From Arcobacteraceae bacterium (lineage in GTDB: Bacteria > Campylobacterota > Campylobacteria > Campylobacterales > Arcobacteraceae), in contig JAQUAG010000014.1 in NCBI GenBank assembly GCA_028687375.1, positions 1-53,408 of the forward strand: a stretch of DNA of 53,408 nucleotides, written 5' to 3'. Below are positions 1 through 8,020 of this stretch, in pieces; the first letter of the stretch is position 1; every line of letters starts with the position of its first letter. Both the position numbers and the translations under genes were made by a program. Under the pieces are notes generated by a model, which worked only from the letters and a program-made list of their open reading frames with translations, ran no database searches and was not told where the DNA came from.

Positions 1-158
1 CTCCAACTATTAAACCTGTTGTAGCTTCTAAACCAAAAGTATCAACACCAGTTGCTTCTGCTTCATTATCTCCTAAACCTGTAGTAAAAGCTACACCAAC
101 TGGTTCAATTAAACCAATTGTGGCATCAGCTAATGACGATGAGTGGGCGAGTTTTTAA
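1..158 (+). CDS. Methyl-accepting chemotaxis protein, C-terminal fragment
   Basis: The reading frame is open from the window edge to TAA at 156-158. The visible 51 residues form a Pro/Lys/Ala/Thr/Ser-rich flexible linker ending in ANDDEWASF. The last five residues, EWASF, fit the aromatic-x-x-aromatic pattern of the tail pentapeptide that docks CheR/CheB on chemoreceptors (NWETF in E. coli Tar). I therefore infer the end of a membrane chemoreceptor whose sensor and signalling domains lie outside the window. The linker gives no homology by itself, so the call rests on the tail pattern and on the MCP gene that follows. Confidence 0.6.
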   Translation, partial: PTIKPVVASKPKVSTPVASASLSPKPVVKATPTGSIKPIVASANDDEWASF

Positions 159-177
159 AAAACTTGCCTCTTAGTTT

Positions 178-203
178 ACAGATAAATCTAAATTTTTATC
201 TGT
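178..203 (+). terminator. AT-rich hairpin after the MCP fragment
   Basis: A perfect 9-bp inverted repeat (ACAGATAAA / TTTATCTGT) with an 8-nt loop starts 19 nt after the stop codon. It lacks a clean downstream T-run, so termination is only plausible. Confidence 0.35.
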
Positions 204-257
204 GACTCTAATTTCAAATAAAATAACTCAAAAAAATTTACAAGGGATAAAAAATAA

Positions 258-953
258 ATGTGTGGAATAACAAAATTACCAATTCAAGCTTCATTTCTTT
301 TATCAACAAATAAAACTCTTAAAGATATTAAAACAGAAATACTCCTAACATTTGTATCACAGTTATTTGATGAATACAACAAAATTAAAAATAATGATTA
401 TGATGAAAAGAAAAGTGTTATTACTGTACAAACACCAGAAAAAAATGATATTGCTATTGATACTGTCGTTTCTGAATTATCTTTATACTGTAATGAAAAT
501 GCTATCACAAAAGAACAATTATTTAAAATATTTGGTAATGCAAATTTAAATAAACAAAGTTTTATTATTGCAAAGCAATACGAACCACTCGGCGTTTACT
601 ATGAAAAATTATCTACTCTCTTAAAAAACTATATCCCTAATGGTGGATTATTTATGCCTGAATATTTAGGATTATTATTAATTCACTATTACACTGTAGA
701 AGCTGGTCAATCTTTTGGAAAGTTTCCTTTTATCAAAGATTATAATCTAAATGAGATTTTAGCTGTTTACGGGGAAGTAAATATCAATATCAAAAAAGAG
801 TTAGTAGAAAAACATCCAAGTAGTAGAATTTGGGAACACAGAACTGTGTTTGATACAATGGAAAAAGTTGCTATAAAGATTATCAAGGAGTATCATACAT
901 TCCAATACAAAGTAAATATCAATAGAGTTTCAAAAACAAGAAAGAAAAAGTAG
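258..953 (+). CDS. Hypothetical protein, 231 aa
   Basis: I do not recognise this protein. It has no signal peptide or clear membrane segment. The middle region (about residues 110-160) is aromatic- and glycine-rich (YIPNGGLFMPEYLG, then LLLIHYYTVEAGQSFGKFPF), and the C-terminus is basic (SKTRKKK), so it is probably a soluble cytoplasmic protein. An AAGGGA-like ribosome site lies about 10 nt before the ATG. It stands alone, with hairpins on both sides. Reading-frame length and codon use like its neighbours support a real gene; the function is unknown. Confidence 0.65.
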   Translation: MCGITKLPIQASFLLSTNKTLKDIKTEILLTFVSQLFDEYNKIKNNDYDEKKSVITVQTPEKNDIAIDTVVSELSLYCNENAITKEQLFKIFGNANLNKQSFIIAKQYEPLGVYYEKLSTLLKNYIPNGGLFMPEYLGLLLIHYYTVEAGQSFGKFPFIKDYNLNEILAVYGEVNINIKKELVEKHPSSRIWEHRTVFDTMEKVAIKIIKEYHTFQYKVNINRVSKTRKKK

Positions 954-963
954 CACAAAAAGT

Positions 964-991
964 ATTTTGAATAACATATATTATTCAAAAT
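964..991 (+). terminator. Perfect 11-bp hairpin
   Basis: ATTTTGAATAA (964-974) and TTATTCAAAAT (981-991) pair perfectly around a 6-nt loop, 11 nt after the stop of the hypothetical gene. The stem is AT-rich and the downstream T-run is broken. It is the likely transcription end of that gene. Confidence 0.55.
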
Positions 992-998
992 CTATATT

Positions 999-1029
999 TT
1001 GACACTTTTAGCCACTTTTCTATTATAAT
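999..1029 (+). promoter_or_regulatory. Sigma-70 type promoter for the MCP gene
   Basis: A perfect TTGACA (999-1004) is followed by a perfect TATAAT (1024-1029). The 19-nt spacer is longer than the usual 17, but the match is strong and lies 66 nt before the MCP start. Confidence 0.6.
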
Positions 1030-1094
1030 ATACCCATATTTTAGTTATCACTAATCTATTAGTAAAAATTTAATTTTCAATAAAAAGGCATTCA

Positions 1095-3017
1095 ATGATT
1101 GATTTTTTAAAAAGTAAACTGCAATATAAGATTATGTTTTTCTTATTTTTACTAATGACTGTAAGTTCACTTACAACGATTTATATGACATCATATAATA
1201 TTAAAAAAAGTAATATTGAAGAGACAAGAAGACATCTTAATATGCTGAATGAATCAATATTTCAAAGCTTACGAAACTCAATGAATACAGGTGACCCAAT
1301 ACAAATAAAACATGCCGAAGATGTAGCAAAAAAAATTGATGGGGTCAAAAAGCTTACGGTTGCAAAAGGGGAAAAACTACTAGAGTTATATTCTGGAAAT
1401 GAACCATTTTCAAATGACGAAGAGCATTTAAAGGTATTTAAAACAAAAGAAAACAGACTTATTGAATCTGATGACAATGGTCACAATATAAGAATCTTGA
1501 AACCTTTGATTGCAAGTACAGAATGTTTAGCTTGCCATGCAAATCAACAAGAGGGAGATGTTATAGGTGTTATGGACCTTACATTTTCACTTGAAAATTC
1601 AGATAATGAACTTGATGCTATTATTTTTAAAATCTTTCTTGCTTCTACATTTCTTGGATGGTCAACACTATTCATAACATTCCTCCTTTTAAAAAAATCA
1701 ACAGAACCTATTGAAACTTTAGAAAAAGGGATTAAATCTCTTTCACAAAACACAACAAATGGAGATAAAAAGATAATAGTAAACTCTTCAGATGAGATAG
1801 GAAAAGTTGCAAAATATTTTAATGAATATATCCAAACAATAGAAGATAATGTCGAACAAGATAAAAAACTCATCATAGAGGCAAAAAAAATTATTGATAA
1901 TGTAAAAAATGGAATTTATGATAATACCATTCAAGCTAATGCTTCAAATGTTCCATTAAATGAGTTTAAAGATAGTGTTAATGAGATGATTTTAGCTACA
2001 AAAGAGCATTTTATTACTATCAATTCAATGCTTCAAAAATATAGTAACTATGATTATATTGGTATAGTGAAACTTGAAAATATACAAAATGATTCTCAAT
2101 TAAGTAATCTTGCAAGAGATATCAATACCTTAAGAGATTCGATTACCCAAATGCTTGTAGAAAATAAATCAAATGGTATGACACTAGAATCAAGTAGTGA
2201 AGTTTTGCTTGGAAATGTTGGGCTTCTAAGTCATAATTCAAATCAAGCAGCCATTGCGATAGAAGAAACTTCAGCAGCACTTGAAGAGATCACAAGTAAT
2301 ATGCAACATACGACTGAAAATATTGTTCAGATGTCAAAATTAGCTTCTAATCTTACAAACTCAGCTTCAAAAGGAAAACTACTAGCAAATGAGACAACCA
2401 ATGCTATGAATCAAATTGATCAAGAAGTAATTGCTATTAGTGAAGCTATTACTATAATAGATCAAATAGCATTCCAAACAAATATTCTTTCTTTAAATGC
2501 AGCAGTAGAAGCAGCAACCGCTGGTGAAGCTGGAAAAGGATTTGCAGTTGTTGCTCAAGAGGTGCGAAACCTTGCTAATAGAAGTAGTGAGGCTGCAAAT
2601 GAGATTAAAAATCTTGTTAATAATGCCACAACAAAAGCAAATTATGGAAAGAAAATATCTAATGAAATGATAGCTGGATATGAGATGCTCAATAGTGATA
2701 TTACAAAAACAATAACACTCATTTCAGATGTAGAGATGGCAAGCAAAGAACAATCTTTAGGTATTCAGCAAATCAATGATGCTGTTGGAAATCTTGATAG
2801 ACAAACACAACAAAATGCTCAAATTGCATTAGAAACAAAAGATGTTGCTGTACAAACAGATACCATTGCAAAACTTGTTGTGACGAGTACTAATGAAAAA
2901 GAGTTTGTTGGAAAAGAGCTTTCAAAAAGAAAAGCACCTCTTGATTTATCATACAATGGGAAAGAAAGAAGAAAAAATGAGACATTGATTAGAAAGAATA
3001 TTGAAAATACTCATTAG
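1095..3017 (+). CDS. Methyl-accepting chemotaxis protein with heme-c motif in sensor domain
   Basis: Membrane chemoreceptor of 640 aa. A first transmembrane helix (about residues 13-31) leads to a periplasmic sensor region of roughly 145 residues. This ends with [20 protein letters not shown], which contains CxxCH (C144, C147, H148), the covalent heme c attachment signature. A second helix follows at about 175-198, then a HAMP-like linker and the signalling hairpin. The hairpin tip ([20 protein letters not shown], about 456-475) is the conserved CheA/CheW contact region. The C-terminus (ENTH) has no CheR-docking pentapeptide, unlike the preceding MCP fragment. The likely role is redox, oxygen or NO taxis; this is inferred from the heme motif, while the MCP assignment is firm. 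Confidence 0.93.
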   Translation: MIDFLKSKLQYKIMFFLFLLMTVSSLTTIYMTSYNIKKSNIEETRRHLNMLNESIFQSLRNSMNTGDPIQIKHAEDVAKKIDGVKKLTVAKGEKLLELYSGNEPFSNDEEHLKVFKTKENRLIESDDNGHNIRILKPLIASTECLACHANQQEGDVIGVMDLTFSLENSDNELDAIIFKIFLASTFLGWSTLFITFLLLKKSTEPIETLEKGIKSLSQNTTNGDKKIIVNSSDEIGKVAKYFNEYIQTIEDNVEQDKKLIIEAKKIIDNVKNGIYDNTIQANASNVPLNEFKDSVNEMILATKEHFITINSMLQKYSNYDYIGIVKLENIQNDSQLSNLARDINTLRDSITQMLVENKSNGMTLESSSEVLLGNVGLLSHNSNQAAIAIEETSAALEEITSNMQHTTENIVQMSKLASNLTNSASKGKLLANETTNAMNQIDQEVIAISEAITIIDQIAFQTNILSLNAAVEAATAGEAGKGFAVVAQEVRNLANRSSEAANEIKNLVNNATTKANYGKKISNEMIAGYEMLNSDITKTITLISDVEMASKEQSLGIQQINDAVGNLDRQTQQNAQIALETKDVAVQTDTIAKLVVTSTNEKEFVGKELSKRKAPLDLSYNGKERRKNETLIRKNIENTH

Positions 3018-3144
3018 AGTTTTTTCTCCAAACTAAAATATTTTAATAATTTCTTTTATTGATTATTTAAGTATTTTCTTTTTATCTTATATCATATTTA
3101 TAAAATGGTAGAATACAAAATTATATAAATAAGGTTATGATAAT

Positions 3145-3540
3145 ATGTACAAAGCTATTTTTCTTTCTCTTTCATTAATAGTATCTCTGTTTGCTACAGA
3201 TGATTTTTACTACAATGGTAATAAAAAAATTTCACTTATAAAAACAACTTTCGCCAATAGTAATTTACGCGAGGTATCAAATACAACCTACTATAAAACT
3301 CCAGATAATCTCATTCTTGGGGTAAATGATGAAATTATCCTTAAAATAAAAGATAAAAATATGTTGAAGTATTTAGAAACAAAGTATGGTTTTACAGTGA
3401 TTAAAGAACTTTTTTCAAATACTTACCTCATAAAAGTAACCAATAAAGAGGAAACTATCCAAAAAGCAAATGATTTGTATCTTGAAGAGACAATAGAGTA
3501 TGCCTCACCAAACTTTATAAAAACAATCAATAAACGATAA
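3145..3540 (+). CDS. Secreted stand-alone subtilisin prodomain (inhibitor I9-like)
   Basis: A 131-residue protein with an N-terminal signal peptide (MYKAIFLSLSLIVSLFA). The body reads like the propeptide of S8 proteases: a strand (DEIILKIKD), a helix with LKYLETKYGF, a strand (NTYLIKV), a second helix and the typical closing EYASPNF, which in fused enzymes comes just before the catalytic domain. Here the chain ends at that point and the protease is the next gene, 6 nt downstream. It probably acts as a folding chaperone and inhibitor in trans. The family assignment comes from pattern, not a search. Confidence 0.7.
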   Translation: MYKAIFLSLSLIVSLFATDDFYYNGNKKISLIKTTFANSNLREVSNTTYYKTPDNLILGVNDEIILKIKDKNMLKYLETKYGFTVIKELFSNTYLIKVTNKEETIQKANDLYLEETIEYASPNFIKTINKR

Positions 3541-3546
3541 CTATCG

Positions 3547-4989
3547 ATGAGATACCCTTTTTTTATTATTATTTTTATTTTATTTGGTGGATGTGGAGTT
3601 GGAACTACAACAACTTCATCATCTTCAGAAACTAATACGTCACAAACTGTAGAGGTTGTAGAAGATACAAATGTATCAGATGAAACAAACAGTTCTACAT
3701 CTGTTCCTACAAATTTTGGTGGCCTTTACAATGAACAATGGTATATGGAAAAAGATACAGAATTTTATGATTTACATGGTATCAATATTGAAGCTAATAT
3801 CCATCCAACTTCTACAACCTATCAAACATATACAGGGAAAGGGATAAAAGTTGCTATTATTGATGATGGTTTTGATATAAATCATCCTGAGATAAAAGAT
3901 AATATTATTGCAACTATTGGAGTTAGTCTATCTGGAGTTGTAAGTAGTAATGTTGCCCATACTAATAGTTCTGATTTTCACGGAACTGCTGTTGCTGGTA
4001 TTATTGCTAGTAAAGATAATACTACTGGTATTAGAGGATTAGCACCAGATAGTTCACTCATACTTATCAAAATGCCCACTCAACTTTCCGATAGTACTAT
4101 TATTAAAATGTTTGATGAAGCGATTAATGCAGGAGCTGATGTGATAAGTTGTAGTTGGGGGACAGGAACTGTATCTCAAACACTAAGAGATTATATCAAT
4201 GGAATCGCAAGAACTGCTAGAGATGGGAAAGGTGTTACTATTGTATTTGCTTCTGGAAATGATGATATTGAGATAGGAGATGATGAATCAGGGATTGAAA
4301 ATATTATTGGTGTGGGAGCTACTGATGGGGATAATTTGAGAACTTCATATAGTAACTATGGAGCACTTTTAGATATAGTTGCACCAGGTGGTAATATTCA
4401 TAGTATTGCCACAATTGATCCACTTGGCTCAAATGGTGTAACTAGTGATGAATATAATAGATACAATCAAATTCAAAATAGCCAAGCAGTTGGTTTTATA
4501 GGTACTTCTGCAGCTGCTCCTATTGTAACTGGTTCGATTGCTCTATTATTAGAGAAAGATCCAAATCTTACAGCTGAGCAAATTCAAGAAAAACTTAAAA
4601 CTGCTACTGATGCAATTGGACAAAACACACCATATATTTATGATATGGTAAGTTCAAATTCACAACATCCAACAATTAGTGGGATTTATGGTACAAGTAA
4701 ACTCTCTACATTTAGAGTCAAACTAACCCTCAAAAGTTCAAATACAACTTATGGACCATATAGTGTTGTTGATGGGACAAATAATAGTTGGGATAGTATG
4801 GTTACGAATATGTTACCAAATGGAGATTATAAAATAGAGCTTCTAGATAATGGTGGGATAACGATTTGGGCAACTGATGATAATTTTACTATCGATACAA
4901 CACTATTATCTTCAACAATAAACACTTCAATAAAGAAGAGTAATTACTATGGTTATGGTAAAATAAATCTTTCAAAACTACTACAATGA
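3547..4989 (+). CDS. Subtilisin-family (S8) serine protease, lipoprotein
   Basis: A 480-aa predicted lipoprotein: a short hydrophobic signal ends in LFGGC with lipidation Cys16. A Ser/Thr/Glu-rich spacer leads to the S8 domain. Catalytic residues are visible: Asp106 in VAIIDDGFD, His145 in DFHGTAVAGI, oxyanion Asn238 in FASGND and Ser321 in GTSAAAPIVTGS. After about residue 380 comes a beta-rich C-terminal extension of roughly 100 residues. There is no integral prodomain; that function appears to be supplied by the gene just upstream. No clear ribosome site sits before the ATG, which suggests translational coupling. The substrate is unknown; expected location is a membrane-anchored periplasmic or outer-membrane site. 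Confidence 0.92.
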   Translation: MRYPFFIIIFILFGGCGVGTTTTSSSSETNTSQTVEVVEDTNVSDETNSSTSVPTNFGGLYNEQWYMEKDTEFYDLHGINIEANIHPTSTTYQTYTGKGIKVAIIDDGFDINHPEIKDNIIATIGVSLSGVVSSNVAHTNSSDFHGTAVAGIIASKDNTTGIRGLAPDSSLILIKMPTQLSDSTIIKMFDEAINAGADVISCSWGTGTVSQTLRDYINGIARTARDGKGVTIVFASGNDDIEIGDDESGIENIIGVGATDGDNLRTSYSNYGALLDIVAPGGNIHSIATIDPLGSNGVTSDEYNRYNQIQNSQAVGFIGTSAAAPIVTGSIALLLEKDPNLTAEQIQEKLKTATDAIGQNTPYIYDMVSSNSQHPTISGIYGTSKLSTFRVKLTLKSSNTTYGPYSVVDGTNNSWDSMVTNMLPNGDYKIELLDNGGITIWATDDNFTIDTTLLSSTINTSIKKSNYYGYGKINLSKLLQ

Positions 4990-5018
4990 TAAATTTAAAA
5001 AAAGGAAACAAAAAATAG

Positions 5019-5939
5019 ATGAAGAAAATTATCTTTTTATCACTTTTCACATGTGCAACACTCTTTGCAACTGAGCCAACAATGGCTGAAATCGCTACAA
5101 AAAAAATAACAGAAGTTGTTAATAATGTCAAAAAAACAGCGTCAAATATACAAAATAAAATAGTTACAAAAACAAAAGAAGTAACTCATAAAGGGCAAAG
5201 TTTAGCAATTGATAAAACAATTATCAATGGGATGAATGCCACAATGGACAAAAAATATATTGAGATAAGATATCTTAAAAAAGATACAAAAACTAATGTT
5301 ATCACAATGGTTATGTTCCTTAATGGTGAGAAAAAATATCTGGGAATGACGTTAAAAGATTTTAAATGGGGATACTCTAAAGATGAAGAATTTATCATTT
5401 TAGAAAAAATAAATGTCTCTTTTAATATCCCTTGGATAAATTATCTTATCAATGATTCTCTTAAAAGAGATCCTTATATTGTGTTACCAAATTATTTGAG
5501 TATTGCTGATTTTTTAGAATCAATCAAACCAGCAACCAAAACAACTTTTACTAAAATAACTTCAAAACCATTTAATCCACTAGCTTACAATTTTGATAAA
5601 AAATATTTTGATATCCGAACTTTAGACCTTAAAAATAAGACAATCAAAGCAGATATAAAACTTCAAGGAAGCGACAATCTAAAATTTGAGGTGACAAAAT
5701 TTGATCTTTTCACTGCAAACAAAAGAAAGTTTATTGTACTTAAAAATATTCATCTTAAGTATGCAACTAAACCTTGGCTTTCATATATTATCAAATCTTG
5801 GGATAACTCTTTGAAATTTGATTTTGATAAAGATTTTTATGAAACACTTGCAAGTGGTCATTATGAATATAAACAACCACAGCCAATTGAAAAGAAAAAA
5901 GGGAACAAAAAAGTCAAAAAAGAGAAAAAATCAAAATAA
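5019..5939 (+). CDS. Periplasmic two-repeat protein (paralogue of the 39272-40279 gene)
   Basis: A 306-residue protein with a signal peptide (MKKIIFLSLFTCATLFA), a Lys/Thr-rich helical segment to about residue 60, and two copies of one beta-rich unit. Copy 1 carries LKDFKWGYSKDEEFIILEK and IPWINYL; copy 2 carries VTKFDLFTANKRKFIVLKN and KPWLSYI. The C-terminal 20 residues are mostly lysine. The same two-unit plan occurs in the product of 39272-40279, so this is a small family. It follows the protease lipoprotein by 29 nt and may share its transcript. I know of no function; the fold could be a lipid- or protein-binding beta domain. Confidence 0.75.
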   Translation: MKKIIFLSLFTCATLFATEPTMAEIATKKITEVVNNVKKTASNIQNKIVTKTKEVTHKGQSLAIDKTIINGMNATMDKKYIEIRYLKKDTKTNVITMVMFLNGEKKYLGMTLKDFKWGYSKDEEFIILEKINVSFNIPWINYLINDSLKRDPYIVLPNYLSIADFLESIKPATKTTFTKITSKPFNPLAYNFDKKYFDIRTLDLKNKTIKADIKLQGSDNLKFEVTKFDLFTANKRKFIVLKNIHLKYATKPWLSYIIKSWDNSLKFDFDKDFYETLASGHYEYKQPQPIEKKKGNKKVKKEKKSK

Positions 5940-5961
5940 GAAACTGAATTAAATTCATAGT

Positions 5962-5986
5962 CTAGAAAAGAGAATTTCTTTTCTAG
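5962..5986. terminator. Bidirectional terminator between convergent genes
   Basis: CTAGAAAAGA (5962-5971) and TCTTTTCTAG (5977-5986) form a perfect 10-bp stem with a 5-nt loop, exactly between two convergent stop codons. Confidence 0.65.
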
Positions 5987-5991
5987 TTTAC

Positions 5992-6591
5992 TTAATCTTC
6001 ACAAATTGCATCAAGTATAAAATCAACTAAAAAATCATTTGTAAAATCTAAAATCTCTCCACTATTTTTATTAAATTGACTCAAACCTTGAAAATCAAAC
6101 TTAGACATTTGAAAGGCATAGTAGTTATTTATAGTTCCTAAAACAAGTGATTTTAAAAGATACATATCTAAGCTTTTATAGTTCTCTTTTAAGGGGAGTT
6201 CCACTATAGCTAGTCTTAGATATTCTATCTCTTGCTCTATATAGGGAACTATTTGTTCATCAACATTTGCACCATAATTTGCCATCTCTCGAAGGCTCAA
6301 TGCTACAATTTGTGGTTTGTTTTTGATAGCTTGGATATACTCTTTGATATAAGCTTTAAATTTCTCTTTTGGTTCTAAGGATGATGATAAAACATTTTGT
6401 ATATTTTCTTGATTACTAATGATAAGATGCTTAATAACTTCTTGATATAAACTTTGTTTATCTTTGAAGTGATAGTATATTGTTGCTTTATTTACTTCTA
6501 ATTTTGCAGCTAATTTGTTCATACTCACTGCATCATACCCATAAATTGTGAACTCATTTGTTGCAACATTTAAAATATTCTCTTTTGTCAT
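5992..6591 (-). CDS. TetR/AcrR-family repressor of the adjacent efflux operon
   Basis: A 199-residue regulator. The N-terminal DNA-binding domain is typical of TetR: ILNVATNEFTIYGYDAVSMN, then AAKLEVNKATIYYHFKDKQS (about residues 6-47), where YYHFKDK marks the recognition helix end. The rest is a helical ligand-binding and dimerisation domain. It is divergently transcribed from the RND efflux operon, and a palindromic operator sits between the two starts. The expected role is repression of both its own gene and the pump until a toxic ligand binds. The ligand is unknown. Confidence 0.9.
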   Translation of the reverse strand: MTKENILNVATNEFTIYGYDAVSMNKLAAKLEVNKATIYYHFKDKQSLYQEVIKHLIISNQENIQNVLSSSLEPKEKFKAYIKEYIQAIKNKPQIVALSLREMANYGANVDEQIVPYIEQEIEYLRLAIVELPLKENYKSLDMYLLKSLVLGTINNYYAFQMSKFDFQGLSQFNKNSGEILDFTNDFLVDFILDAICED

Positions 6592-6614
6592 CTCAACCCT
6601 TATATTTTATTAAC

Positions 6615-6628
6615 TAACCGTTCGGTTA
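6615..6628. promoter_or_regulatory. TetR-family operator
   Basis: TAACCG-TT-CGGTTA is a perfect palindrome of the ACCGNNCGGT type bound by many TetR/AcrR repressors. It lies 24 nt from the repressor start. A partial second copy (TAAC...CGGTTA, 6653-6665) lies just before the efflux ribosome site, so two repressor dimers may bind. Confidence 0.75.
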
Positions 6629-6687
6629 ATAAAATTGTAATCACTTTTTCATTAACATACGGTTATAAAATATATCGGAGAATGAAG

Positions 6688-7389
6688 ATGAAAAAATTAT
6701 TTGCAGGGATGTTATTGTTAGGAATCAATCTAATAGCTGGTGAAGTCTATGCAACTTTTCAAGTGGAAGCAACCAAAAGTGCCAATTTAGCTTTTGATAG
6801 TAGTGGGATTATCAACCATATTTTTGTGGATATTGGCAGTGTTGTCAAAAAAGGTGATGTTATAGCCACTTTAGATAATAGTGACCTCCAAGCTCATTTT
6901 ACGATGGTTGAAACAAATCTCAAATATGTCAAAAAAGATTTGGATAGATATGAGATGGTCAAAGATGTTGTCGATGCTTCAAAACTTGACACCTACAAAA
7001 ACCAATATGAAATGAAAAAGTCAGAACTAGCCTATCAACAAGCTTTACTCAATAAAACCTCTCTCAAAGCTCCATTTGATGGGATTATCATCTCTAAAGA
7101 AGCTGAAGTTGGGGATGCTGTAAGTGGACAACTTTTAAAAACAATTTTTGAAATCCAAAGTAAAAGTGAGAGAAAACTTATTTTAGAGTTTGACCAAAAA
7201 TACCACAAAACAGTAAAAGTGGGGAATACTTTCAAATTCAAAATTGATGGAGATGATAAAACTTACAATGGAAAAATATCAAAAATATACCCACTTGCAA
7301 ATACAAAAACAAGAAAAATAAAAGCAGAAGTGATGGCGAAAGATATCCTTGTTGGACTTTTTGGTGATGGATATATTACTTCAAAATAG
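6688..7389 (+). CDS. RND efflux periplasmic adaptor (HlyD/AcrA-type membrane fusion protein)
   Basis: Periplasmic adaptor that joins an inner-membrane RND pump to an outer-membrane channel. After the signal peptide (MKKLFAGMLLLGINLIAG) come the first lipoyl half (GIINHIFVDIGSVVKKGDVI), a short helical hairpin, the second lipoyl half (KAPFDGIIISKEAEVGDAV) and a beta-barrel domain. At about 234 residues it is short for the family. Two ATGs are possible, at 6682 and 6688. The GGAG at 6677-6680 is 1 nt from the first and 7 nt from the second, so 6688 is preferred. It is the first gene of the operon; no TolC-like gene follows, so the channel must be encoded elsewhere. Confidence 0.88.
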   Translation: MKKLFAGMLLLGINLIAGEVYATFQVEATKSANLAFDSSGIINHIFVDIGSVVKKGDVIATLDNSDLQAHFTMVETNLKYVKKDLDRYEMVKDVVDASKLDTYKNQYEMKKSELAYQQALLNKTSLKAPFDGIIISKEAEVGDAVSGQLLKTIFEIQSKSERKLILEFDQKYHKTVKVGNTFKFKIDGDDKTYNGKISKIYPLANTKTRKIKAEVMAKDILVGLFGDGYITSK

Positions 7390-7402
7390 ATAGGTAGAAA
7401 AA

Positions 7403-8020
7403 ATGGAAAATAAAAAAATTGAAGAGATACTCTCTCAAATCAAAGTGTTAGAAAATGAATTGATTGAAGAGTTTAAGAAAAAAGAGGAGAAGTTTTTTTA
7501 TAAAATTGAAAATGAAAAAGCTAAATTTGAACAAAGAGTTATAGAGGAGGGAAAGTCAAAAATAATTAGTTCACTCAAATACATCTCCTCTTTTCCTGTA
7601 ATTGTTATCATAACTATCCCTTTTATTTGGGCTATGATTCTCCCAATCATGCTAGCTGATTTGTTTGTGACTATCTTTCAAGCTGTCTGTTTTCCAATCT
7701 ATAAAATACCAAAAGTGAAAAGAAAAGATTATGTGATAATGGATAGACATACTCTTTTTTATCTTGATAAAGTTGAGAGAATTAATTGTTGGTATTGTGA
7801 ATATTTTAATGGTGTGGTTGCATATGTTAGAGAAATTGCAGGACGAACTGAACAATTTTGGTGTCCAATTAAACACGCAACTCCACTCAAAGATAAGCAC
7901 TCAAGATATGATAATTTTTTTGATTTTGGAGATTATACAAAATATAGAGATGAGTTAAATGAGAAAAGAATGAATTTTAGTGATATAAAAGAGAAAGAAG
8001 AGGAAAAAGAAAATGTATAA
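7403..8020 (+). CDS. Conserved membrane protein with Cys-rich motif, inside efflux operon
   Basis: A 205-residue protein that I cannot name. An N-terminal charged coiled-coil (about residues 1-50, Glu/Lys-rich) leads to a hydrophobic hairpin (about 58-95, ISSFPVIVIITIPFIWAMIL onward). A cytoplasmic domain follows with NCWYCEYFNGVVAYVREIAG and RTEQFWCPIKHA. The CxxC, the third Cys and the His could bind a metal. The motif resembles hypothetical proteins I recall in other proteobacteria. It lies 13 nt after the adaptor gene and overlaps the pump gene by 8 bp, so the three are co-translated; an accessory pump role is an inference. Confidence 0.8.
   Translation: MENKKIEEILSQIKVLENELIEEFKKKEEKFFYKIENEKAKFEQRVIEEGKSKIISSLKYISSFPVIVIITIPFIWAMILPIMLADLFVTIFQAVCFPIYKIPKVKRKDYVIMDRHTLFYLDKVERINCWYCEYFNGVVAYVREIAGRTEQFWCPIKHATPLKDKHSRYDNFFDFGDYTKYRDELNEKRMNFSDIKEKEEEKENV

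Noticed and set aside
7764-7958. 64-aa plus-strand frame inside the Cys-motif membrane protein gene
   Set aside because: Overlaps a well-supported gene in another frame, with no own ribosome site.
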